Shown: piece after piece, positions 9,630 to 16,684 of the stretch
How positions within the stretch are numbered: the stretch's first letter is position 1
How the letters are laid out: each line of letters opens with the position of its first letter
Source: Bacteroidales bacterium
GTDB taxonomy: Bacteria; Bacteroidota; Bacteroidia; Bacteroidales; JAIPAH01
Assembly: GCA_021740175.1 (NCBI GenBank)
Contig: JAIPAH010000016.1
Span: 1 to 35,240, forward strand
DNA length: 35,240 bases
Reading direction: 5' to 3'
Program-made: the position numbers and the translations under genes
Notes under the pieces: generated by a model
The model's input: the letters and a program-made list of their open reading frames with translations, nothing else
What the model was told of the DNA's origin: nothing
The model's database searches: none

Positions 9630-12017
9630 ATGACATTACAAAGACTCTTAATTGTTATACTAGTGGGAATGGCATTGCAGGGCTTTTCCCAAACCGGCAA
9701 AATCAAAGGACGCGTATTCGATGCCAAAACTAATGAACCTTTACCTTTTTCTAACCTTCTTATCTATGATACACAGATTGGCTCCACTTCCGATCCTGAA
9801 GGAAATTTTACATTTACCGGCATCGAACCGGGATATGTAAAACTTAAGGTTTCCTCGGTGGGTTACGAAACCAAAATCACTGAAGAAATCATGGTTACCA
9901 CCAATAAAACCACCTATATTGAAATACCTATGGAAAAAACCTCCTATGATCTTGAGGAGGTTACGATAGAAGCTTCTCCGTTCAAAAGAAAAGAAGAAAG
10001 TCCTGTTTCTCTGCGCTCATTGGGCATTAGCGAAATAGAACAAACACCGGGTGCCAACCGGGATATTTCCAGGGTGATCCAGTCCCTTCCGGGTGTTTCT
10101 TCGTCCGTAGCTTTCCGCAACGACGTCATTGTAAGAGGAGGAGGTCCCAACGAAAATTCCTTCTTTCTCGACGGCGTAGAAATTCCCAACCTGAATCACT
10201 TCTCCACTCAAGGCTCATCAGGAGGGCCTGTGGGGATTATCAATGCCGACTTTCTGAGAGAGGTGGATTTTTATAGCGGTGCTTTTCCTGCCTCCCGCGG
10301 CGGCGCCCTCAGTTCTGTCCTTGATATGAAGATGAAAACAGGTAACACGGATGACCTCAACTTTAAGGGGACGGTGGGCGCTTCCGACCTGGCTTTGACT
10401 ACTGAAGGACCCCTGAGTGACAATACCACCATGATATTTTCCGTCCGCCGCTCATACCTCCAGTTCCTTTTTAATTATATTGGTTTACCTTTTCTCCCCA
10501 CCTATAACGACCTACAGTTTAAAACCAAAACAAAAATCGACCAAAAAAACGAGCTTATTTTTCTGGGAATTGGTGCCATTGACCAGTTTGAATTAAATAC
10601 CGAACTCGAGAATCCTACGGACGATCAGCGTTACCAGTTGAATAATCTTCCCATCAACGAACAATATACTTATACGGTCGGAGGCGTATACAAACATTAC
10701 GGGGATAAAGGTTTTGACCGGCTTGTCATCAGTCGTAACGTCCTTAATAACAGCGCTTACAAATACAAAAACAACGTGGAAAAACCGGAAAATAAGCAGT
10801 TGGATTTAACATCTGTAGAAACGGAAAACAAACTCAGATATGAGCATAATGGCAGAGCCAATGGATTCCAATACAGTTACGGGGCCGGCATAGAGAATGC
10901 CACCTACACCAACGATCTCTTTCAAAAAAGATTAATCAATGACTCTATCATTACCATAGATAATGACAACGAGATATCTATTAACTCATGGTCCGCTTTC
11001 GGCCAAATCAGCAAAGGTTTCTTGCAGGATCGCCTTACGCTTTCTATCGGCATGCGAGCTGATGCCAACGATTACTCCGATGAAATGAATAATCTGTTGG
11101 ACCAGTTTTCGCCCCGGTTCTCTCTCTCTTATGGTTTAACCGAAAAACTATATCTCAACTTTAACACCGGCCGCTATTATAAAAGGCCTCCATACACCAC
11201 GCTTGGCTACAGGAACAAGCAAAGCCGGTTGGTGAACAAAGAAAATGAGATCACTTACATCCAATCCGACCACTATGTGGGCGGATTAGAGTATTTACCC
11301 GGCAAAAATGCCAAAATCACAGGAGAACTCTTTTACAAAAAATATGATGATTATCCTTTCTCAGTGAATGACAGCGTATCTATCAGTAGCAAAAGTGCCG
11401 GCTTCGGAGTCTTTGGTGATGAGGAAGTTACTTCTTCCTCCGAAGGAAGGGCTTATGGTTTTGAGCTATTTACCCGCCTGCCTTCTTTCAAAAAGTATAA
11501 CATCATCTTATCTTATACCTATGTGAGGAGTGAATTTAAGGATTACGACGGCAATTATGTACCTACATCCTGGGACAACCGCAACATCCTTAACCTCACT
11601 GTGCGAAAAAATTTCAAAAAAAACTGGGAAGCCGGTATCAAATGGCGCTATGTGGGTGGTTCTCCCTATACGCCTTACGATGTAGAAAAATCAAGAATCA
11701 CTGCTAACTGGGATATTCGCAACGGACCATTCCCGGATTACAGCCGGTTTAATGAAAAACGCCTGGATGCCTTCCACCAACTGGACGTCAGGGTGGATAA
11801 ATTATTTAATTTTGATAAGTGGATGCTGGGGCTATACCTGGACATCCAGAATCTCTATAATTTCCAGGCTGAAAGACAGGATATTTTAACGAATCTTGAT
11901 AAAAACGGCAATCCTAACTATGTGGACCCCGATAATAAAGAGAAATATGATTTGAGACGTATCGAACAAAAAAGCGGGACATTATTACCCACAATTGGAA
12001 TTAAAGTAGAATTTTAA
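9630..12017 (+). CDS. TonB-dependent outer-membrane receptor with carboxypeptidase-regulatory-like domain
   Basis: A 795-residue outer-membrane protein. A signal peptide ends in GFSQ at about residue 21. A beta-sandwich carboxypeptidase-regulatory-like domain follows (GKIKGRVFDAKTNEPLPFSN, then GSTSDPEGNFTF, about 24-112). Next comes a TonB plug (SRVIQSLPGV, VIVRGGGPNENSFFLDGVEIP, about 140-235) and a beta-barrel ending in an aromatic residue (IGIKVEF). It is shorter than SusC, and no SusD partner is next to it, which suggests uptake of a metal chelate or other small ligand rather than a glycan; the ligand is not known. Downstream lie a DUF2271-like periplasmic protein 14 bases away, then photolyase and peroxiredoxin genes, probably in one transcript. 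A receptor alone cannot be assigned iron without regulatory evidence. Confidence 0.9.
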   Translation: MTLQRLLIVILVGMALQGFSQTGKIKGRVFDAKTNEPLPFSNLLIYDTQIGSTSDPEGNFTFTGIEPGYVKLKVSSVGYETKITEEIMVTTNKTTYIEIPMEKTSYDLEEVTIEASPFKRKEESPVSLRSLGISEIEQTPGANRDISRVIQSLPGVSSSVAFRNDVIVRGGGPNENSFFLDGVEIPNLNHFSTQGSSGGPVGIINADFLREVDFYSGAFPASRGGALSSVLDMKMKTGNTDDLNFKGTVGASDLALTTEGPLSDNTTMIFSVRRSYLQFLFNYIGLPFLPTYNDLQFKTKTKIDQKNELIFLGIGAIDQFELNTELENPTDDQRYQLNNLPINEQYTYTVGGVYKHYGDKGFDRLVISRNVLNNSAYKYKNNVEKPENKQLDLTSVETENKLRYEHNGRANGFQYSYGAGIENATYTNDLFQKRLINDSIITIDNDNEISINSWSAFGQISKGFLQDRLTLSIGMRADANDYSDEMNNLLDQFSPRFSLSYGLTEKLYLNFNTGRYYKRPPYTTLGYRNKQSRLVNKENEITYIQSDHYVGGLEYLPGKNAKITGELFYKKYDDYPFSVNDSVSISSKSAGFGVFGDEEVTSSSEGRAYGFELFTRLPSFKKYNIILSYTYVRSEFKDYDGNYVPTSWDNRNILNLTVRKNFKKNWEAGIKWRYVGGSPYTPYDVEKSRITANWDIRNGPFPDYSRFNEKRLDAFHQLDVRVDKLFNFDKWMLGLYLDIQNLYNFQAERQDILTNLDKNGNPNYVDPDNKEKYDLRRIEQKSGTLLPTIGIKVEF

Positions 12018-12031
12018 ACAAAGTTTAAAAA

Positions 12032-12760
12032 ATGAAAACCAGAATTACCATACTACTCTTGCTGGCATCCACGACCTTGACAGCCCAGGATAAATCTCCC
12101 GGGATGCTCGAAACGAAAACCGATGCCACCGGCCCGGTATTCACCATTGAATTTGAAAAAGGCGAAGCCCATAATCACCCACTCATGGCATTCTGGGTAG
12201 AGGATACGGCGGGGAATTATATTGAAACGCTTTATGTGGCCCAATCTATTGCTACAAGTGTTTATAAATTCGGGGAAGCCGATAAAGGCGTATGGGAAGC
12301 AGGTACCAAACGCCGGCCGGCCGCCCTTCCTTATTGGGGGCATAAAAGAGGCGTAAAGGCAAAAGATGGCCTCTACATTCCTCATCCCGACAATCCCATG
12401 CCTGATGCCGTGACCGGACCTACCCCAAAAGACGATTTTACACTCAGGGCAAAAGCAGATACTTCCTTGACGCCTCCGTTCAAAATCCTCATGGAAATCA
12501 ATCAACCCTGGGATTGGAATGAGCACTGGACCAACACGAAATTCCCGAATGATGAAAAGTACAAATCATCCGCACAACCCGCCCTGGTCTATGCTGCTGA
12601 AATAAAGTCCCTGGAAGCGGAGGACAGTTTTAAAATGCAAATCATAGGCCGTAGTCATCAATCAGGGAAAAACGGAAAATTATACAAGGATTTGGAAACG
12701 ATGACCTCCGCAAAAAATATCGCTGAGTCGATAACAATAAAAATCGGCGGAGATGAATAG
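12032..12760 (+). CDS. Secreted DUF2271-like protein
   Basis: A 242-residue exported protein: the signal peptide MKTRITILLLLASTTLTAQ is followed by a beta-rich domain containing HPLMAFWVEDTAGNYIETLYV and RRPAALPYWGHKRG. The 'WVED..G.y..TL' pattern recalls the DUF2271 family of periplasmic proteins often found beside PepSY and TonB-receptor genes; the match is from memory of the pattern and tentative. Conserved His and Trp residues (WGHKRG, NQPWDWNEHW) could bind a cofactor or metal. It follows the TonB receptor by 14 bases and overlaps the photolyase start by 8 bases, so these three genes are translated from one mRNA. Function unknown; it may handle the receptor's ligand in the periplasm. Confidence 0.75.
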   Translation: MKTRITILLLLASTTLTAQDKSPGMLETKTDATGPVFTIEFEKGEAHNHPLMAFWVEDTAGNYIETLYVAQSIATSVYKFGEADKGVWEAGTKRRPAALPYWGHKRGVKAKDGLYIPHPDNPMPDAVTGPTPKDDFTLRAKADTSLTPPFKILMEINQPWDWNEHWTNTKFPNDEKYKSSAQPALVYAAEIKSLEAEDSFKMQIIGRSHQSGKNGKLYKDLETMTSAKNIAESITIKIGGDE

Positions 12761-14063
12761 CCTGTCCATTTTTTGGTTTAGAAGGGATTTGCGGCTTCAT
12801 GATAATAACGGACTGTATAAAGCGCTTACCGAAAAAGGCGGGGTATTACCGGTATTTATTTTTGACCGCGCGATTTTAGACGAGCTCAATAACGAAACCG
12901 ATGCAAGGGTTACGTTTATTCTTTATACGCTTCATGAGCTGAAGAAAAGATTGGAAAAAGCCGGAAGCTCCCTGCTAATCCGTTACGGGTTTCCCCGTGA
13001 AGTTTTCCAATCCCTGATACAGGAATATCCGGTGAAAACCGTATATGCTAATCACGACTATGAACCTTATGCCCGTGAGCGGGATAAAAAGGTGGAGGAA
13101 TTCCTCAAGCAGAATCACATCGAATTTAAAACCTACAAAGACCAGGTCATTTTTGAAAAGGAGGCGATTGTAAAAAAAGACGGGAAGCCTTATACAGTTT
13201 TTTCCCCCTATGCCAGAAGATGGATGGAATATTTCGATACCACCCTTTTGGAGAAAAGCCCTTCGGAAAAAAACCTGGATAAGCTATCCCACTCCAAACC
13301 CCTTCCCGAAATATCCCTGCAGGAAATGGGTTTTGCCGCAAGCAATATCGAGATTCCTTCACCCACTATACCGGAAGAAACCATCAAAGATTATCACAAT
13401 ACACGCAACTTCCCGGCTGATAATGGGACAACCCGCCTCGGGGTTCACCTACGGTTCGGAACAATAAGCATTCGCGAACTTACTGAAAAAGCGCTTTCGC
13501 TTAACAAAACTTATCTCAACGAGTTAATATGGCGCGATTTTTACATGATGATCCTCTGGCACTTCCCGAAAGTAGTAGACCACGCTTTTAAGCCGGCGTA
13601 TGATTTTATCGAATGGAGAAATGACGAAACGGAATTTGGCGCCTGGTGCAGGGGAGAAACGGGTTACCCGATTGTGGATGCGGGTATGCGGGAGCTGAAT
13701 CAAACCGGTTACATGCACAATCGCGTAAGGATGATTACCGCCAGCTTCCTGACTAAACATTTACTCATCGACTGGCGTTGGGGAGAAAGGTATTTTGCTG
13801 AGAAACTGCTGGACTATGAGCTATCATCCAATAATGGAGGATGGCAATGGGCGGCAGGTAGCGGCTGCGACGCAGCCCCGTATTTCAGGGTTTTCAACCC
13901 GGAGCTGCAAACCAAAAGGTTCGACCCTGAACTGAAATACATTCGCCAATGGGTGCCGGAATTTGAAGGGTTTGATTATCCGAAACCGATTGTCGAGCAC
14001 AAATTTGCCCGGCAAAGGGCGCTGGATACTTATAAAAAAGCACTGGAGAAAGCCAAAAAGTAA
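12753..14063 (+). CDS. phrB: Deoxyribodipyrimidine photolyase
   Basis: A 436-residue class I CPD photolyase/cryptochrome-family flavoprotein that splits UV-induced cyclobutane pyrimidine dimers with blue light. The N-terminal antenna domain begins SIFWFRRDLRLHDNNGL. The C-terminal FAD domain shows ELIWRDFYMMILWHFP, the strongly conserved YPIVDAGMREL, and GYMHNRVRMITASFLTKHLLIDWRWGE split over adjacent helices, followed by SNNGGWQWAAGSGCDAAPYFRVFNP. The length is slightly short of the 470 typical of E. coli PhrB but normal for Bacteroidota. It overlaps the DUF2271-like gene by 8 bases and is followed five bases later by bcp. Confidence 0.95.
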   Translation: MNSLSIFWFRRDLRLHDNNGLYKALTEKGGVLPVFIFDRAILDELNNETDARVTFILYTLHELKKRLEKAGSSLLIRYGFPREVFQSLIQEYPVKTVYANHDYEPYARERDKKVEEFLKQNHIEFKTYKDQVIFEKEAIVKKDGKPYTVFSPYARRWMEYFDTTLLEKSPSEKNLDKLSHSKPLPEISLQEMGFAASNIEIPSPTIPEETIKDYHNTRNFPADNGTTRLGVHLRFGTISIRELTEKALSLNKTYLNELIWRDFYMMILWHFPKVVDHAFKPAYDFIEWRNDETEFGAWCRGETGYPIVDAGMRELNQTGYMHNRVRMITASFLTKHLLIDWRWGERYFAEKLLDYELSSNNGGWQWAAGSGCDAAPYFRVFNPELQTKRFDPELKYIRQWVPEFEGFDYPKPIVEHKFARQRALDTYKKALEKAKK

Positions 14064-14068
14064 AAGCT

Positions 14069-14518
14069 ATGGAAAAAGGAGACAGAATAACAACATTTAC
14101 CTTACCGGATCAGAATGGAAACGAAGTTAGCATTGACGATTTTATCGGGAAGCAACCCCTTGTGATTTATTTCTATCCTAAAGACGAAACACCGGGCTGC
14201 ACTAAGGAAGCCTGCACTTTCCGCGACTCCATAAAGGATTTCGAGGAGCTGAATGCAAAAGTTATTGGTATAAGTGCCGATTCGGTCGAGTCTCACAAAG
14301 CTTTTGCTGAAAACCACAGCCTCAACTTTACCCTGCTGAGCGATACCGACAAAAAAGTAAGAAAACTTCTCGAAGTTCCATCGGATATGTTTGGTCTCCT
14401 CGATGGCCGTGTTACTTATGTTGTTAGTAAGGAAGGAATTGTTCGCCACATTTTTAAATCTCAACTCAATGCTGCCCGGCACGTTGAAGAGGCGAAAAAG
14501 GTACTGAAGGAAACCTGA
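14069..14518 (+). CDS. bcp: Thioredoxin-dependent thiol peroxidase (BCP-type peroxiredoxin)
   Basis: A 149-residue atypical 2-Cys peroxiredoxin of the BCP/PrxQ class, which reduces hydroperoxides with thioredoxin. The active site is YFYPKDETPGCTKEACTFRD, with the peroxidatic Cys at 44 and the resolving Cys at 49, the five-residue spacing of E. coli BCP. It starts five bases after the photolyase gene, so light-damage repair and peroxide detoxification share a transcript. The stop codon lies in a hairpin shared with the convergent gene that ends three bases away. Confidence 0.95.
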   Translation: MEKGDRITTFTLPDQNGNEVSIDDFIGKQPLVIYFYPKDETPGCTKEACTFRDSIKDFEELNAKVIGISADSVESHKAFAENHSLNFTLLSDTDKKVRKLLEVPSDMFGLLDGRVTYVVSKEGIVRHIFKSQLNAARHVEEAKKVLKET

Positions 14519-14536
14519 AACTCACTTTAGTTCAGG
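14514..14536. terminator. Hairpin shared by two convergent stop codons
   Basis: CCTGAA-a-CT (14514-14522) pairs with AGTTCAGG (14529-14536) over a six-base loop with one bulged A. The stem contains the stop codons of both bcp (plus) and the small Cys-rich gene (minus). It could end transcription both ways, though no long T-run follows. Confidence 0.45.
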
Positions 14537-14716
14537 ATGAATACTCCCATCCGGTAGCATATTATCGGGATGATATTCTCCGCGTTCTTCCATTTGAAAG
14601 CGTTTGCATTTTGTCCAATCCCCTTTGCAATATTTATTCACCCATTCCGGATCAAGTTTGCCCTCATCGGTAAATCGCTTTATTGGGCACATCTGATACC
14701 ACTTGCAATGTTTCAT
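14522..14716 (-). CDS. Small Cys-rich protein (often labelled 'uracil-DNA glycosylase' in databases)
   Basis: A 64-residue protein beginning MKHCKWYQMCPIKRF. It has four cysteines (positions 4, 10, 30 and 37) in a pattern suited to binding a metal or iron-sulfur cluster, then a Cys-x6-Cys stretch YCKGDWTKCKRFQMEE and the tail HPDNMLPDGSIHPEL. Near-identical small proteins occur widely in bacteria and archaea, and from memory are frequently annotated as uracil-DNA glycosylase although no glycosylase domain could fit in 64 residues; that label should not be carried over. Its real role is unknown. The gene converges on bcp and its start lies 42 bases from the toxin-antitoxin operon on the other strand. 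Confidence 0.8.
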   Translation of the reverse strand: MKHCKWYQMCPIKRFTDEGKLDPEWVNKYCKGDWTKCKRFQMEERGEYHPDNMLPDGSIHPELK

Positions 14717-14726
14717 GGTTTTTTTG

Positions 14727-14734
14727 TAAATTTA
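14727..14734. promoter_or_regulatory. Self-complementary -7-like box (TAAATTTA) between divergent genes
   Basis: TAAATTTA reads the same on both strands and resembles TAnnTTTG with one mismatch. On the plus strand a TTG lies 21 bases upstream (14703-14705). The box sits between the Cys-rich gene and the antitoxin gene and could serve either. Weak evidence. Confidence 0.3.
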
Positions 14735-14758
14735 TTCTCAAATTAAAAAAAGAAAAAG

Positions 14759-14983
14759 ATGACTTTTGAAAAGACATATCAAATCCAAAAGGATAATAAA
14801 CTTATTATAAAACTTCCGGATCATTTCAAAAAGAAGAAAGTCCGCGTTATTGTCGAAGATATTGAAGAAAGCAGAGAAGAAAAAATGAAGAAAATGAAAA
14901 AAGCTTCTAATGACTCACTTTTAAAATCCGATATCGACGAGACCACAGAAGATTTTAAATACATCGATAATGAGCTGAAATGA
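14759..14983 (+). CDS. Antitoxin of a MazEF-like pair
   Basis: A 74-residue protein with a short N-terminal beta segment (TYQIQKDNKLIIKLPDHFKKKKVRVIVEDI) like the AbrB/MazE-type DNA-binding end of antitoxins, followed by a highly charged, probably unstructured helix that would clasp the toxin. It overlaps the toxin start by four bases (ATGA), the usual arrangement of type II modules, with the antitoxin first. It probably represses its own promoter. Assignment rests mostly on position and shape rather than on a firm family match. Confidence 0.75.
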   Translation: MTFEKTYQIQKDNKLIIKLPDHFKKKKVRVIVEDIEESREEKMKKMKKASNDSLLKSDIDETTEDFKYIDNELK

Positions 14984-15339
14984 AGTATAAAAAATGGAGT
15001 ATTCTGAGAGCTAACCTGGATCCTGTAATCGGTTCAGAGCAAGGCAAATCCAGACCTGTTCTAGTTATTGGCGAATCTGATATCAATCAATTATTGAACA
15101 CAATAAATATTATTCCTCTGACTTCACGTAAAAACAACAGGAATATTTATCCAAACGAAGTGCTTTTACCTCCTGAAAAAGAATATGGTATTGATAATGA
15201 ATCGATTATTTTATGTCATCAAATTAGAACATTAGACAAAAGAAGATTGTCAAATTATTATGGCGAAATCTACTCAGATGCAAAACGTTATGAAATTATG
15301 GAAGCGTTAAGATTTCAATTGGGAATTGATCAATATTAG
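14980..15339 (+). CDS. MazF/PemK-family toxin (endoribonuclease)
   Basis: A 119-residue MazF-type toxin: an N-terminal strand WSILRANLDPVIGSEQGKSRPVLVIG carries the conserved 'G.EQ.G.RPVLVI' loop with the catalytic Arg at about 25, followed by INIIPLTS and ESIILCHQIRTLDKRRL, the Thr/Ser-containing active-site strand. MazF enzymes cut mRNA at short sequences and stop growth unless the antitoxin is present; the cut site here cannot be predicted. It is coupled to the upstream antitoxin by an ATGA overlap. Base composition is more AT-rich than the photolyase operon, consistent with the mobility of such modules. Confidence 0.9.
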   Translation: MKYKKWSILRANLDPVIGSEQGKSRPVLVIGESDINQLLNTINIIPLTSRKNNRNIYPNEVLLPPEKEYGIDNESIILCHQIRTLDKRRLSNYYGEIYSDAKRYEIMEALRFQLGIDQY

Positions 15340-15385
15340 CACTCAATTAAGTCATACTAGTATTTCCACCCATATCAAACCTAAA

Positions 15386-15409
15386 CACTTAAGCACTTAA
15401 ACACTGACT
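15386..15409. repeat. Octamer repeat, first family (CACTTAAR)
   Basis: Three units of eight bases: CACTTAAG, CACTTAAA and the diverged CACTGACT. It precedes the larger octamer array with the same period. Confidence 0.7.
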
Positions 15410-15432
15410 TACAAAAAAATAAAACATATCAA

Positions 15433-15496
15433 CTTAGAAACTTAGAAACTTAGAAACTTAGAAACTTAGAAACTTAGAAACCTACAAACCTATAAA
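15433..15496. repeat. Octanucleotide tandem array (CTTAGAAA)
   Basis: Six perfect copies of CTTAGAAA (15433-15480) are followed by two diverged ones, CCTACAAA and CCTATAAA. The array ends about 40 bases before the start of the aldo/keto reductase reading frame and just upstream of a weak -7-like box TACCTTCG (15511-15518). Copy-number change by slipped-strand mispairing is possible. Confidence 0.9.
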
Positions 15497-15536
15497 CTCC
15501 GATTCTTCCTTACCTTCGCAACCAAAACCAGGCATC

Positions 15537-16427
15537 ATGGAATATCAATCAAAACTTAAGCTCTCCCCGGTGGTCGCCGGTACGATGAGCTACGGCAAAG
15601 GTGGGAAGGAGTTATCAGCCGGGGAAGTATCAGGCCTTATTCGAAAAACTTATGAAACAGGCATCACATCTTTTGACATGGCCGATATTTACGGCGATTA
15701 CACCACCGAGGCCCTGTTCGGGGAAAGTTGGAAAAAAGCCGGGATTGCCCGTGAAAAAGTGCAGTTGGTCTCCTAATGCGGAATAAAAGCCCCTCAAGAT
15801 ACCCGGCCCGGATATAAGGTAAAACACTATGACACTTCATACAATTACATCGTTTGGTCAGCCGAAAACTCCCTGAAAAATATCCAAACCGATTATCTTG
15901 ACCTTCTGCTCATTCACCGGCCTGATCCGTTGATGAATCCCTATGAAGTTGCCGAAGCCTTTCATAAACTCAAAAGCGAAGGTAAAGTGCTGCATTTCGG
16001 AGTTTCCAATTTCACTCCCAGCCAGTTTGAGCTACTGAATGATCATTATCCGCTGGTAACAAACCAGGTAGAGACTTCCATCCTACAACGAAGTCCTTTT
16101 CTTGACGGAACGCTCGACCAATGCCTCCGGAAAGGCATTCGCCCCATGGCCTGGTCTCCTCTGGGTGGGGGAAAAGTATTCGATGAGCTTACCGATGAAA
16201 CGCACAGGATAAGAAAACTGCTACAGGAATTAACCCAAAAATATGAAGCTACCCAAAATCAAATCCTTATTGCATGGTTGCTGCGCCATCCTTCAGGTAT
16301 TCATCCGGTATTGGGCACTACGCGACCCGAAAGACTACAGGAAGCCATAAAGGCAACTAGCATCAACATCTCACGCGAAGATTGGTTTGCTCTTTTGGAA
16401 GCCGCAGAAGGAGAAGAAGTGCCTTAA
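15537..16427 (+). pseudogene. Aldo/keto reductase, YdhF-like, broken by one in-frame stop
   Basis: A continuous reading frame of 297 codons interrupted only by TAA at 15774-15776 (codon 80). On both sides it matches the AKR family and E. coli YdhF in pattern: FDMADIYG carries the catalytic Asp47 and Tyr52, LVS-[stop]-CGI is where VTKCGI is expected, and LLLIHRPDPLM carries the catalytic His. FGVSNFTPSQ and the C-terminal HPVLGTTRPERLQEA are intact. A single A-to-T change of AAA to TAA would explain the stop, and it falls on the catalytic lysine of the AKR tetrad. The remaining 217 codons show no frameshift, so the mutation is recent or is a sequencing error. As it stands, the product would be an inactive 79-residue fragment. 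Confidence 0.85.
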
Positions 16428-16684
16428 TGCCTGCTAAAGTAATCAGCTTTTTCAAAACATATTTCTCATTGCTCCTTTTTCCTGAATAAAGGATCTTTCC
16501 AAATTCTTTACCCAATCCTGTAACTCACGACTTAAAATTTCGTCTTATTGATAAAAGAGGACCTCTTAAAAAAAAGCTTGCTTTTAATCAGGTATTCGTT
16601 ATGAAGGATACGATAGACTATCCCGAATTCCTGCATAACATTCCGGGGCAATGATCCGGAGAATGTCAATAAAAAGTATGTTTT

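Noticed and set aside
15433-15480. The octamer array as a CRISPR array
   Set aside because: The units are contiguous 8-mers with no spacers and no cas genes are nearby.
16428-16684. A 20-codon frame overlapping the reductase stop (MPAKVISFF...) and an ATG-less frame ending in MKDTIDYPEFLHNIPGQ
   Set aside because: Both are short, lack a ribosome site and match nothing recognisable; the second might be a remnant of a lost gene but cannot be supported.
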